Source of the DNA: Gemmatimonadota bacterium | GTDB taxonomy: Bacteria; Latescibacterota; UBA2968; UBA8231 | Reading direction: 5' to 3' | Assembly (NCBI GenBank): GCA_018660835.1 | Contig: JABJJN010000031.1 | Coordinates: 24,722 to 88,721, forward strand | Length of the DNA stretch: 64,000 bases | Notes under the pieces: model-generated | What the model saw: the letters and a program-made list of their open reading frames with translations, nothing else | What the model was told of the DNA's origin: nothing | Databases searched by the model: none | Program-made: the position numbers and the translations under genes | Shown: in pieces, positions 27,094-34,850 of the stretch | How positions within the stretch are numbered: position 1 is the first letter of the stretch | Layout of the letters: the number at the start of each line of letters is the position of its first letter

Positions 27094-28647
27094 TCAACGC
27101 GAGCGGCGTGATCCGTTGTTACCCAGGCGAATAAGGTTTTCTGCGGTGACATCCAGTTCGCGCCGCGTGGAGAAGAACCGGTAGTCCTGCAACGTCATCG
27201 TTGCATCTTCGATGATCTCCACGCGTGTCTTGGTCGCCTTGCGCATGTCCTTGAGTCGTCGGCCATTTTCGCCACGGACTGCGGCGGCCACCTCCGGATG
27301 CACTCGCAGATTGAAGCGTCTGTCGCCGTTTCCGGCATAGGCGCGACGCAGCCAGCGTTCGATCTTGGTAATCGTCGTGTCGGCACCCATGATTCGACCC
27401 CGGCCTTCGCATGTAGGGCAGGGTTCTGAATGCGTGTGCAACAGGTTGGGCCGCACCCTCTGTCGCGTCATCTCAATCAAACCGAATTCTGAGATCTGCG
27501 GGCTGATCGAGACTTTGGCACGATCGCGTTTGACTTCGTCGATCATGGCCTCAACGAGTCTGCGGCGATTGCGTTCGTCATGCATGTCGATGAAATCGAT
27601 GACGATGATGCCGCCGATATCGCGCAGGCGGAGTTGGCGAGCGACCTCACGTGCGGCTTCCAGGTTCGTGTGGAGGATGCTGTCTTCCTGATCGCGCTTG
27701 CCTGTATTGCGGGCCGAGTTGACGTCGATGAATGTGCCCGCCTCGGCATGGTCGATGACGAGAGAGCCACCACGCCGCATCCAGACTTCGCGCTCATTTA
27801 CCTTGTCCAACTCACTCTCGATCTTGTGGACATCGAAGAGCGGTTTCTTGTCCCGATGAAGCTCAACTCGCTTGCGCAACTCAGGTGATACCTGCTTCAG
27901 GTATTCGATGATCTCGTTATAGAGATCGCGCGAGTCCACTACGAGGCGATCGACATTTTCCGTGAACAGATCGCGGATGACGCTGGAGGTCATACCGATT
28001 TCACGATGGATGACGCATGGAGCTTTGAGCCGTTTGTTGCGTTTCGTAATACGTCGGAACGTGCGTGTCAATTGCTTGAGGTCTTTGCGCAAATCCTTTT
28101 CGGGTTTGCCACGACCTTCCGTGCGAACGATGGCGGAGAATCCATCTGGCCGGAGTTTACGAACCACGTCGCGTAGGCGACGACGTTCATTCCAGCTGGA
28201 GATCTTGCGAGATACGCCAACCCAGTCGCCATTGGGCATAGCCACAATAAAACGACCAGCTAAACTCAACTGGGTCGTGACGCGCGCTCCCTTGGTGCTG
28301 ATGGGCTCTTTGGCAATTTGGACCAGCAGTTGCTGACCCTTCTTCACCAAGTCCTGGATGTTGGGAAAATTGCGCGGACGCCGATGCCGGGAGGAGCCGC
28401 TGCTTTCTTCGTCGTTCTCAGCCTCGACCATATCGCGCACCTGAAGAAAAGCGGTGCGTTCGAGACCAATTTCCACGAAGGCTGCCTGGAGACTGGGCAG
28501 GACGGCGGTCACTGTGCCCTTGTAAATGTCGCCGACGATTCGTTCGGCCTCAGGCCGTTCAACCCAGATCTCAGCGAGATCTTCATCTTCGACGATGGCG
28601 ATGCGGGATTCGTGAATCCCTTGACTGATAAAAATTTCGGTGCGCAT
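27094..28647 (-). CDS. rng: Ribonuclease E/G family protein
   Basis: 517 residues, the length of RNase G. An S1-like RNA-binding segment (GDIYKGTVTAVLPSLQAAFV, cut: VTAVLPSLQAAFVEIG) starts near residue 39. The catalytic metal aspartates lie in FIDVNSARNTG and IIVIDFIDM. The zinc-link CPTCEGRG near residue 405 joins subunits in the tetramer. The long degradosome scaffold of RNase E is absent, so rng is preferred. It is upstream of rplU-rpmA, a widespread arrangement. Confidence 0.93.
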   Translation of the reverse strand: MRTEIFISQGIHESRIAIVEDEDLAEIWVERPEAERIVGDIYKGTVTAVLPSLQAAFVEIGLERTAFLQVRDMVEAENDEESSGSSRHRRPRNFPNIQDLVKKGQQLLVQIAKEPISTKGARVTTQLSLAGRFIVAMPNGDWVGVSRKISSWNERRRLRDVVRKLRPDGFSAIVRTEGRGKPEKDLRKDLKQLTRTFRRITKRNKRLKAPCVIHREIGMTSSVIRDLFTENVDRLVVDSRDLYNEIIEYLKQVSPELRKRVELHRDKKPLFDVHKIESELDKVNEREVWMRRGGSLVIDHAEAGTFIDVNSARNTGKRDQEDSILHTNLEAAREVARQLRLRDIGGIIVIDFIDMHDERNRRRLVEAMIDEVKRDRAKVSISPQISEFGLIEMTRQRVRPNLLHTHSEPCPTCEGRGRIMGADTTITKIERWLRRAYAGNGDRRFNLRVHPEVAAAVRGENGRRLKDMRKATKTRVEIIEDATMTLQDYRFFSTRRELDVTAENLIRLGNNGSRRSR

Positions 28648-29104
28648 GGACCTTGTCCTTCGTCGTCATCGACGTGCGATGACGTTTGGTCCAGTACGGA
28701 ATGCAAGCGGAGGTACCTTCACGCAGGCAGGGACGGTTTGTCTCATTGCCGAGCGTCGTCGCCAACGATGGCGAACAGGTGATGTATGCGGCTCTGGCGA
28801 CGTCAGCAGTTTCGAAAGTGCGAAGTGCCGCCAGATGCGGCAGGTCCTCAACTTACAAGGTGGGCCTCGTCCGTCGGAGCCACATTCAGGTGGCACAAAT
28901 TGATGAGGACGGGGCGAACCAGGGATGTCTAGCGTCCGTACCGAACGCGATGTTGTAAGATGGGCCTCACCAATTCTGGTAGGCCCGCCGCGTCTCGAGG
29001 TCGTGCCTCAAGCCGACGGTATGAAAATCAGATAGTCAGATATATCAATGGTACGCTGCCTGCGGGCCATCAGCAACCACCCGCAGTCCGTGACGTAAGG
29101 TATG
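28648..29104. other. Intergenic region with no recognised gene
   Basis: About 450 bases between the rng start and the end of the S41 protease gene. Short frames on both strands lack coding character. The only clear structure is a hairpin at 28962-28986 (GGGCCT/AGGCCC extended by ACCA/TGGT); it lacks a T-run on either strand. The stretch could hold the rng promoter and a long leader. Confidence 0.4.
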
Positions 29105-30991
29105 TCAGCGATCCCTGTCACTTCGAGCCAGCAGCAACTGTTGATAACGTGCCGGATCGCGGAGCAATTGCATGGCTTCTTGAACCTGGTGGTCGAAGGC
29201 CAACGCTGACATCAGACTCGCTTGGCGACCGTGAAGTCGCAAAGCCAGTTCCGTCGTCAGACCTGCTCGAATGTGTGGCAGTGCCGCGTCGGGAATGACG
29301 AATGCTTGCTCGCGGCCTTCTAGCGCCACCTGCAGACTGTCGAGGGCCCGCACAACGGCATCGTTCCAACCGGCATCGCTGGCCAGATGACGCAGCTGAA
29401 GAAGTTCGTCGCTGCCATCCTGCGGTCGCGCCTTTGCCAGTTGGGATTGGGGCAGGAATTGACGAAATGCTTCCACCATCGTCGTGTCGACTTCAAGGGT
29501 GGTGTCGCCCCGATTCGATTCCTCACCTACGTAGTTGATGACAAAGTCGAAGAATACTCGCTGGCGGTGCATCTGTTGAACGATCATGGGGGGCGAGAAC
29601 CCAGCGACCGTCACATCGGGGTCGATGCCCCCCTGCCCGAAGACGACTCGTCCAGCTCGTGTACGATAGGCGGTGGTATCAGCATCCAAACCATTCGGAT
29701 AATCTCGATCCGTTGCTTCGCCGATGAAGCTGTCTAGTGGAGTCGAAAGGATCTGGCGTGCTTCTGATTCTTCCAACTCAAAACGTGCTTGCAGTCGCTC
29801 GATCGCGGTGTCCGCATTGGGTGAACGCAGGATCAGTCCGAGCAGAAGGCCTGCGGGTAGGTCGTAGTCACCGGCCGGGATCTGCAGCAAGGCGCCGGGG
29901 GGAACCGTGAGAGATTGGCGGTGAATGCTGCGACCACTTGGCGTGTAGTAGAGGGCGGTCGTCAGCTTTAGGGCCGCCTGTCCCAGATTGCTCAGATCGA
30001 AGATGGTCTGCACCGAGCCCTTGCCGAAGGAACGGGTACCAACAAGAAGAGCGCGATCATTGTCTTGAAGTGCACCGGCAACGATCTCTGCCGCGGAGGC
30101 ACTCCCACCGTCAATAAGCACCACTAGGGGTAGGTCGCCGAACAACGGTGGTCGCTGAGAGCGCTTCATACCACCCTGGTCACTGTCGCGCTCGCGCACC
30201 GAGACGATAGGTGCGCCCTTGTCCAGGAAGAGATCTGCCACCTGTGTCGCCTGGCTTAGCAGGCCGCCAGGGTTGCCGCGTAGATCGAGGATGAGACTGT
30301 GAATGCCGTCGCTACGGAGCCGACTGATGGCATCACCGACCTCCTGCGATGTTTCCTCTGAAAAGCGCGTCTGTCGCAGGCTGACGTAGCCTACACCCGG
30401 GGAGAGCTGCCCACTTGTGGCAACACTCCGTATGGTGATCAACTCGCGAGTAATGGCGACAACCCAATCGTCTGCAACACCTCTTCTTGAGATCGAAATG
30501 TTGACTGTGGAACCGGGCTCACCCCGCAGACGCGTTACGATCTGGTCGAGACCGAGGTTGAGTGTATTGAATCCTTCGACGGCGACAATCAGGTCACCTG
30601 GCAGCAGGCCCGCTCGCGAGGCAGGCGTTCCTTCGATGGGGGCAATGATGACCGGATAGTGGTCTTTGAGACCTACGGTAATTCCGAGACCCGCAAATTT
30701 TCCTGTCGTGTCCTGCCTTAGTTGTCGAAGGCCCTCCTCATCAAAGAACTGGCTATAGGGGTCCAGGTCGCGAAGCAGGCCATCAATAGCGGATCGCATG
30801 ATCTGATCATGATCAACATCTTCGTAGTAGTGTTCGACAACGCGCCCATATACTGCCCCGAAGCGCTCCCAACTGGAATTGATGTCCTTATACGGATCTT
30901 TCTCAACATTCGCAGCTCGCAACTCTAAGGGGGCGATCAGCGGTAGAAGAGCGCATAATACGGGTAGCGAGAGATGTAGAGGGCGGAGCAT
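29105..30991 (-). CDS. S41-family C-terminal processing protease
   Basis: From the ATG at 30991, 628 residues with a signal peptide (LSLPVLCALLPLIAPLELRA). A PDZ domain (about 85-170: GLGITVGL, GTPASRAGLLPGDLIVAVEG core SRAGLLPGDLIVAV) precedes the tail-specific protease core. The catalytic Ser is in IDGGSASAAEI and the Lys in SFGKGSVQ. About 250 residues follow the core, a longer C-terminal region than the 400-450 residue CtpA type. The start lies 4 bp after the tmk stop, so it is co-transcribed with tmk. The substrate is unknown; family members trim periplasmic proteins. Confidence 0.9.
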   Translation of the reverse strand: MLRPLHLSLPVLCALLPLIAPLELRAANVEKDPYKDINSSWERFGAVYGRVVEHYYEDVDHDQIMRSAIDGLLRDLDPYSQFFDEEGLRQLRQDTTGKFAGLGITVGLKDHYPVIIAPIEGTPASRAGLLPGDLIVAVEGFNTLNLGLDQIVTRLRGEPGSTVNISISRRGVADDWVVAITRELITIRSVATSGQLSPGVGYVSLRQTRFSEETSQEVGDAISRLRSDGIHSLILDLRGNPGGLLSQATQVADLFLDKGAPIVSVRERDSDQGGMKRSQRPPLFGDLPLVVLIDGGSASAAEIVAGALQDNDRALLVGTRSFGKGSVQTIFDLSNLGQAALKLTTALYYTPSGRSIHRQSLTVPPGALLQIPAGDYDLPAGLLLGLILRSPNADTAIERLQARFELEESEARQILSTPLDSFIGEATDRDYPNGLDADTTAYRTRAGRVVFGQGGIDPDVTVAGFSPPMIVQQMHRQRVFFDFVINYVGEESNRGDTTLEVDTTMVEAFRQFLPQSQLAKARPQDGSDELLQLRHLASDAGWNDAVVRALDSLQVALEGREQAFVIPDAALPHIRAGLTTELALRLHGRQASLMSALAFDHQVQEAMQLLRDPARYQQLLLARSDRDR

Positions 30992-30995
30992 AGAA

Positions 30996-31643
30996 TCACC
31001 GCGTCTTAGTAAAAGGAAAGGCAGGAAAGCGGATTTGGAGTGCCGACCAGATGGTTTCATGCACGGATAACTCGTCGGCAGATGCATCCACCAACAACCA
31101 ACGATCATCGTCAGTGGCCATGGCCAGAAAGGCATCACGGACGCGTTGTTGGAGAGAGGGTCCTGCTTGCTCGAGGCGATCTTCTTTACCGCCACGAGCG
31201 AGCCTTCGCGTGCTGGCGATCTCGACGCTAAGATCCAAGCAGATCGTGATGTCCGGCAACGTCGCGCCGACAGCGATGTTATTGACGGTCTGCGTCATTC
31301 CAATGCCGAGGCCCCTTCCCACGCCTTGATAGGCTACGGTGGACGCCGCATATCGGTCGCTTATTACCGGCTTACCGGAAGCCAGGCTGGGATTGATCAG
31401 TTCTGTCACGTGTTGACGACGACTGGCAGCGTAGAGGAGTAGCTCTGTGACGTGGTCGACATCGCCAGCGTCAGGATCCAGGACCAGGTTACGAATGCGT
31501 TCCGCCAGGGGCGTTCCGCCAGGTTCTCGAGTGAGAACCGGTTCAGGCCCTGCTTGTTGTAGCCGCTTAGCCAGCCGTTGGGACTGGGTTGTCGTCCCGG
31601 CACCGTCAATCCCTTCGAATACGATAAAGAGAGGGCGAGTCAA
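30996..31643 (-). CDS. tmk: Thymidylate kinase with altered P-loop
   Basis: 215 residues. The P-loop region reads FEGIDGAGTTTQ, where nearly all dTMP kinases have GKTT; Thr17 replaces the Lys by a single-base change (ACG for AAG). The remaining motifs are normal: REPGGTPLAERIR, the DRY motif SDRYAASTVAYQG and the LID region RRLARGGKEDRLE. The enzyme makes dTDP for DNA synthesis. Activity should be tested because the P-loop Lys contacts ATP phosphates, but a Thr-containing variant may be natural in some lineages. Confidence 0.9.
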   Translation of the reverse strand: MTRPLFIVFEGIDGAGTTTQSQRLAKRLQQAGPEPVLTREPGGTPLAERIRNLVLDPDAGDVDHVTELLLYAASRRQHVTELINPSLASGKPVISDRYAASTVAYQGVGRGLGIGMTQTVNNIAVGATLPDITICLDLSVEIASTRRLARGGKEDRLEQAGPSLQQRVRDAFLAMATDDDRWLLVDASADELSVHETIWSALQIRFPAFPFTKTR

Positions 31644-31706
31644 CGAGGGACCTACGCTATGATGTAAGTGGGTGGTTGATGCGGGGCGTAAGCGGGTCGA
31701 AAGCGC

Positions 31707-32471
31707 TCATGGGCCTGTCGGTGAGACAGGGGACCCTGATGGAGATGGAGGATTGTTCAGCTTGTTGCGAATGTAAGCAAGGCGCTCGATCACTGTGTAG
31801 TTGGTAGTGACTGCCAACACGACAAGAACGAACACCAATCCTTCATGGCCAAGCAGTCCGCCTATGGCCAGGCCAACGAGGCGCTCCGGGCGTTGCATAA
31901 ATCCAACCTTGCAGTCTTCACCCAGCCCTTCGGCCCTGGCTCTGACATAGCTCACCATCAGTGACCCTGCCAAGGCGAAGAAGAGAATAGAGCTCACCAG
32001 CCACTCGCCGCGACGGACCAAATAGGCCGCGATTCCAAAGAAGAGGAAGATTTCAGAGTAGCGGTCGGTGGTTGAGTCTAGAAGGGCGCCAAATTTTGTT
32101 TCGCTGCGTCCTTCACGGGCCAGCTGACCATCTAGGATGTCGCATAACCCAGCAGAGAGCATGATGGCGGCCCCCCACTGGAGTTCACCAACTGCGAAGG
32201 CACCCGTCGCCACGATATTCATCAGCAACCCGAACAAGGTCAACCAGTCGGGCCTGAAGCCGAGCTTGATGAAGACCTGAACCAAGGGCCGAAGGATGCG
32301 GGTGGCTAGCGATTTTAGATGGGTAACGATCAAGGGGTACCAGGTAGTGGGTGGGAGGCCCTGTGCACGTCCAGCGGAGTCCGGTGCGCGTTCAACGGAA
32401 TGTGGAAATGCGTACGCGTGAGAATATAGGGGGCTGCTGGTACGCGGCAAAGGGTTAAACTTGTCCACCAT
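31707..32471 (-). CDS. CDP-alcohol phosphatidyltransferase (phospholipid synthesis)
   Basis: 254 residues. The family signature D-x2-DG-x2-AR-x8-G-x3-D-x3-D is intact: DILDGQLAREGRSETKFGALLDSTTD (core DGQLAR and GALLDSTTD). About five or six membrane segments follow. It attaches an alcohol (glycerol-3-phosphate, inositol or similar) to a CDP-diacylglycerol; the substrate is not evident. The first 45 residues before the helix bundle are low in pattern, so a later start is possible. It ends 64 bp before the tmk start. Confidence 0.85.
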   Translation of the reverse strand: MVDKFNPLPRTSSPLYSHAYAFPHSVERAPDSAGRAQGLPPTTWYPLIVTHLKSLATRILRPLVQVFIKLGFRPDWLTLFGLLMNIVATGAFAVGELQWGAAIMLSAGLCDILDGQLAREGRSETKFGALLDSTTDRYSEIFLFFGIAAYLVRRGEWLVSSILFFALAGSLMVSYVRARAEGLGEDCKVGFMQRPERLVGLAIGGLLGHEGLVFVLVVLAVTTNYTVIERLAYIRNKLNNPPSPSGSPVSPTGP

Positions 32472-32492
32472 GTGAATACCCTAGGAAAGGGT

Positions 32493-32672
32493 TTATCCAC
32501 GAAGTTGTAGATCTGTGTGGATTTTCCAGGGAGAGCTATGGATGCAGAAGCGTAACTTGTTGCAAAACAATGAGTAACAGCTTTTCATACGTTCTTTGGT
32601 TTTCCACGAAACGTGTGGATAACTGCGTGGATAAGCAATGGGGGGGCCGAAGTGTCCACATGTCTATCCACA
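32493..32672. other. DnaA-box cluster beyond rsmG (possible second origin sub-region)
   Basis: In the 190 bases between rsmG and the phosphatidyltransferase gene there are several DnaA-box-like 9-mers: TTATCCACG (32493-32501), TGTGGATAA (32614-32622, perfect), CGTGGATAA (32626-32634) and CTATCCACA (32664-32672, overlapping the rsmG stop), plus weaker TGTGGATTT (32516-32524). This is denser than expected by chance and lies about 6 kb from the main cluster by dnaN. Confidence 0.6.
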
Positions 32673-33389
32673 GGATGCCCTGTGCCTGCTGGCAATGGTA
32701 GTGGACAACACGCTTGGGTGTAGTTTGGACACATGGTCGAGGGGCTCACTGGAGCCTTGGCTTTGCTGGGTGGTCAGGAACAACCCGTGAGGCTGCACGA
32801 CATGGCGAACAGCCACTTGAAGCTGTTGGAGACCGCCAACGGCGCGAGACAGAGCAATATCAAAAAGGTCACTATGCAGGTCTTCTGCCCGGCCGTGGAC
32901 GACAGTGACATTGGGAAGACGTAGCTGTCGGACACAATGGCGAAGAAAGTTTGCTCGACGACGCCGAGCCTCTACAAGGACGAAGTGACTGGCAGGATTC
33001 GTGATGGCGAGTGGGATACCTGGGAGACCGGCGCCTGATCCGACATCGAGAATTCTTGCACGAGGATGGAGGCGGATCTCGGCTCCCATGGCGACGGCAG
33101 GGAGAATGTGGCGGTTGAAGAGCCTCGGGAGGTCTGCATGGCTGACGAGATTCACCTGGGAGGCAAATTTCACCAACTCTGTTTCGTAAGACCTAAGGGC
33201 CGTGGCCATTGCTGTCAGAGCTGCCGACTCTAAGGAGGGTCTGATCTGGGCAAGACTGACCCCCGGGGCGTTTGAGCCTGGGTTCTGTTTTTTTAGACCA
33301 TTGTGCTCCGGAGAGGATCTGTTGGGGTCGATATTAGCCACCGGGGAGCCCGCAGGCCGAGTGCTCCGAGCATGTTTCACGTGAAACAA
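32664..33389 (-). CDS. rsmG: 16S rRNA (guanine-527-N7) methyltransferase
   Basis: 241 residues in this frame. It carries the RsmG core: QVNLVSHADLPRLFNRHILP, then SAM-binding ILDVGSGAGLPGIPLAI and VEARRRRANFLR. It methylates G527 of 16S rRNA. The start shown is TTG at 33389, giving MFHVKHARS, because this codon run is written by a parS palindrome; the first 40 residues are otherwise low in pattern and a later start (for example 33209) is possible but would cut family-like sequence. It is downstream of mnmE, as in many origin regions. Confidence 0.88.
   Translation of the reverse strand: MFHVKHARSTRPAGSPVANIDPNRSSPEHNGLKKQNPGSNAPGVSLAQIRPSLESAALTAMATALRSYETELVKFASQVNLVSHADLPRLFNRHILPAVAMGAEIRLHPRARILDVGSGAGLPGIPLAITNPASHFVLVEARRRRANFLRHCVRQLRLPNVTVVHGRAEDLHSDLFDIALSRAVGGLQQLQVAVRHVVQPHGLFLTTQQSQGSSEPLDHVSKLHPSVLSTTIASRHRASCG
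33373..33388. promoter_or_regulatory. parS centromere site 1
   Basis: TGTTTCACGTGAAACA, a perfect 16-bp palindrome identical to the consensus ParB-binding parS site. It overlaps the 5' codons of rsmG. ParB loads here and spreads to organise and segregate the origin. Confidence 0.93.
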
Positions 33390-33421
33390 ATTTGGACAAG
33401 ATCCTTCGCATGCTGGCCTCT

Positions 33422-33437
33422 TGTTTCACGTGAAACA
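33422..33437. promoter_or_regulatory. parS centromere site 2
   Basis: A second identical 16-bp palindrome 49 bases from the first (start to start), lying between mnmE and rsmG just after the mnmE stop. Two perfect copies this close make chance very unlikely. Confidence 0.93.
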
Positions 33438-33439
33438 TG

Positions 33440-34816
33440 CTACTTGCCGATGCAGAATTCCTGGAAGATTCGGTCAAGGACCATATCCTCGACCTCTTCT
33501 CCAAGCAGACTTGCCAGCTGCCGAAGTGACTCCTGCAGATCTGCTGCTGCCTTCTCAGGCTCTCTGGCCAAGACATGCAAGGCACGTCCAAGAGATGCTT
33601 CACAGCCGCTCAGAAGCTCGTCATGTCGTTTGCGGAAGATTCCCTGCCGCCTGTCCTGGCTACGGGGCAAAGCGCTCATCAGTGCCTCTTGGAGCCTCTC
33701 CAGCCCTTCGCCGGTTCTTGCGGAGATTTCCACCACGACCTTTCCCTCCTGCACCTCCTCGGGCACCTTCGCCACCACCCCAAGATCACACTTGTTCAAC
33801 ACGAGAATTTGCGCCAGCCCCAACGCAGTCCGGTTGGCATCTTCACAGGGCCATCCCTGCGATCCGTCCACAACGAAGGCAACAACGCTCGCTTCTTTGG
33901 CGAGAGCTTGTGTGCGCCGCACCCCCTCCTCTTCGACCTCATCAGCACTCACCCGCAGACCGGCACTGTCTACCAGTCGAAGCAACTCCCCTCCCCAGAT
34001 GACGCGGGCGTCGATCCAGTCTCTCGTCGTTCCTGGTGTCGCTGACACGATCGCCCGTTCTTCATGAGCCAGCGCGTTGAGCAACGTCGACTTTCCCACA
34101 TTCGCAGGGCCTGTCAACAGGACCATCCAACCACTCCCACGCTCCCGCGCACCGTCGTAGCCTTGCCGCAGATTTTCTAGAAGCTCCATAGCACTCGTGA
34201 GTTGGCTAGACACGTGCTGGCGCGACGCCGGGTCGATGTCCTCGTCAGCGAAATCAATGTCTGCCTCCACCTGCACGGTCGCAGCCAATACCATTTCCCG
34301 TAGATGGGTAATCTGCTGACTCAAGCGACCACTCGTCGCACCCAGTGCATTGCTCAAATCTTGTCGCGTTCCAGCTTGAATTACATCCAATACCGCTTCC
34401 GCCTGTAGCAGATCAAGCCGGCCATTAAGAAAGGCTCGCTGCGTGAACTCGCCTGGCTGTGCCGTCGTTGCTCCGTGAGCAAGTGCAGCGTCCAGGAGCA
34501 GCTCCACGACCAGCTCACTCCCGTGCGAACTGAACTCGACCGTGTCCTCTCCCGTATAGGATCTTGGCCCCTGCATATACCACGCCAGGCCCGTGTCGAT
34601 TCTGCCCTGATTCGCATCAAGAAAATGGCCATACTGCACGAGCCTGGGAGAGTCTCCCAGGCGCTGCGAACCGTGGAAGATTCGCTCAGCGATCGTGAGA
34701 GCGCGCGGGCCGCTGAGACGGACAATGGCGATACCGCCGTGACCACGCGGTGTGGCCGCTGCGACAATCGTTGTCGTTGCGTTGCCCGCGGGTGTTTGGG
34801 TGGCAGGGGAGGACAC
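33440..34816 (-). CDS. mnmE: tRNA-modifying GTPase MnmE
   Basis: 458 residues. N-terminal tetrahydrofolate-binding domain (APGEFTQRAFLNGRLDLLQAE, core FTQRAFLNGRLDL), a central helical domain, an inserted G domain with P-loop GPANVGKSTLLN and switch PGTTRD, NKCD, and the C-terminal CIGK tail carrying the catalytic Cys. With MnmG it adds the carboxymethylaminomethyl group to U34 of some tRNAs; mnmG is not in this window. It overlaps no neighbour; yidC starts upstream. Confidence 0.95.
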   Translation of the reverse strand: MSSPATQTPAGNATTTIVAAATPRGHGGIAIVRLSGPRALTIAERIFHGSQRLGDSPRLVQYGHFLDANQGRIDTGLAWYMQGPRSYTGEDTVEFSSHGSELVVELLLDAALAHGATTAQPGEFTQRAFLNGRLDLLQAEAVLDVIQAGTRQDLSNALGATSGRLSQQITHLREMVLAATVQVEADIDFADEDIDPASRQHVSSQLTSAMELLENLRQGYDGARERGSGWMVLLTGPANVGKSTLLNALAHEERAIVSATPGTTRDWIDARVIWGGELLRLVDSAGLRVSADEVEEEGVRRTQALAKEASVVAFVVDGSQGWPCEDANRTALGLAQILVLNKCDLGVVAKVPEEVQEGKVVVEISARTGEGLERLQEALMSALPRSQDRRQGIFRKRHDELLSGCEASLGRALHVLAREPEKAAADLQESLRQLASLLGEEVEDMVLDRIFQEFCIGK

Positions 34817-34850
34817 AGATGTTTCCCCGCTCGTCGGTGGTGGTCGCGCC

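Noticed and set aside
28640..28958. Small frames in the rng upstream region
   Set aside because: Arginine-rich random-looking products, three overlapping alternatives, no ribosome site.
28962..28986. Hairpin in the rng-S41 gap as a terminator
   Set aside because: Stable stem but no T-run on either strand.
33303..34067. Long plus-strand frame opposite mnmE (254 codons)
   Set aside because: Composition is Ser/Arg/Pro-rich without family pattern; it is the complement of the well-supported mnmE gene.
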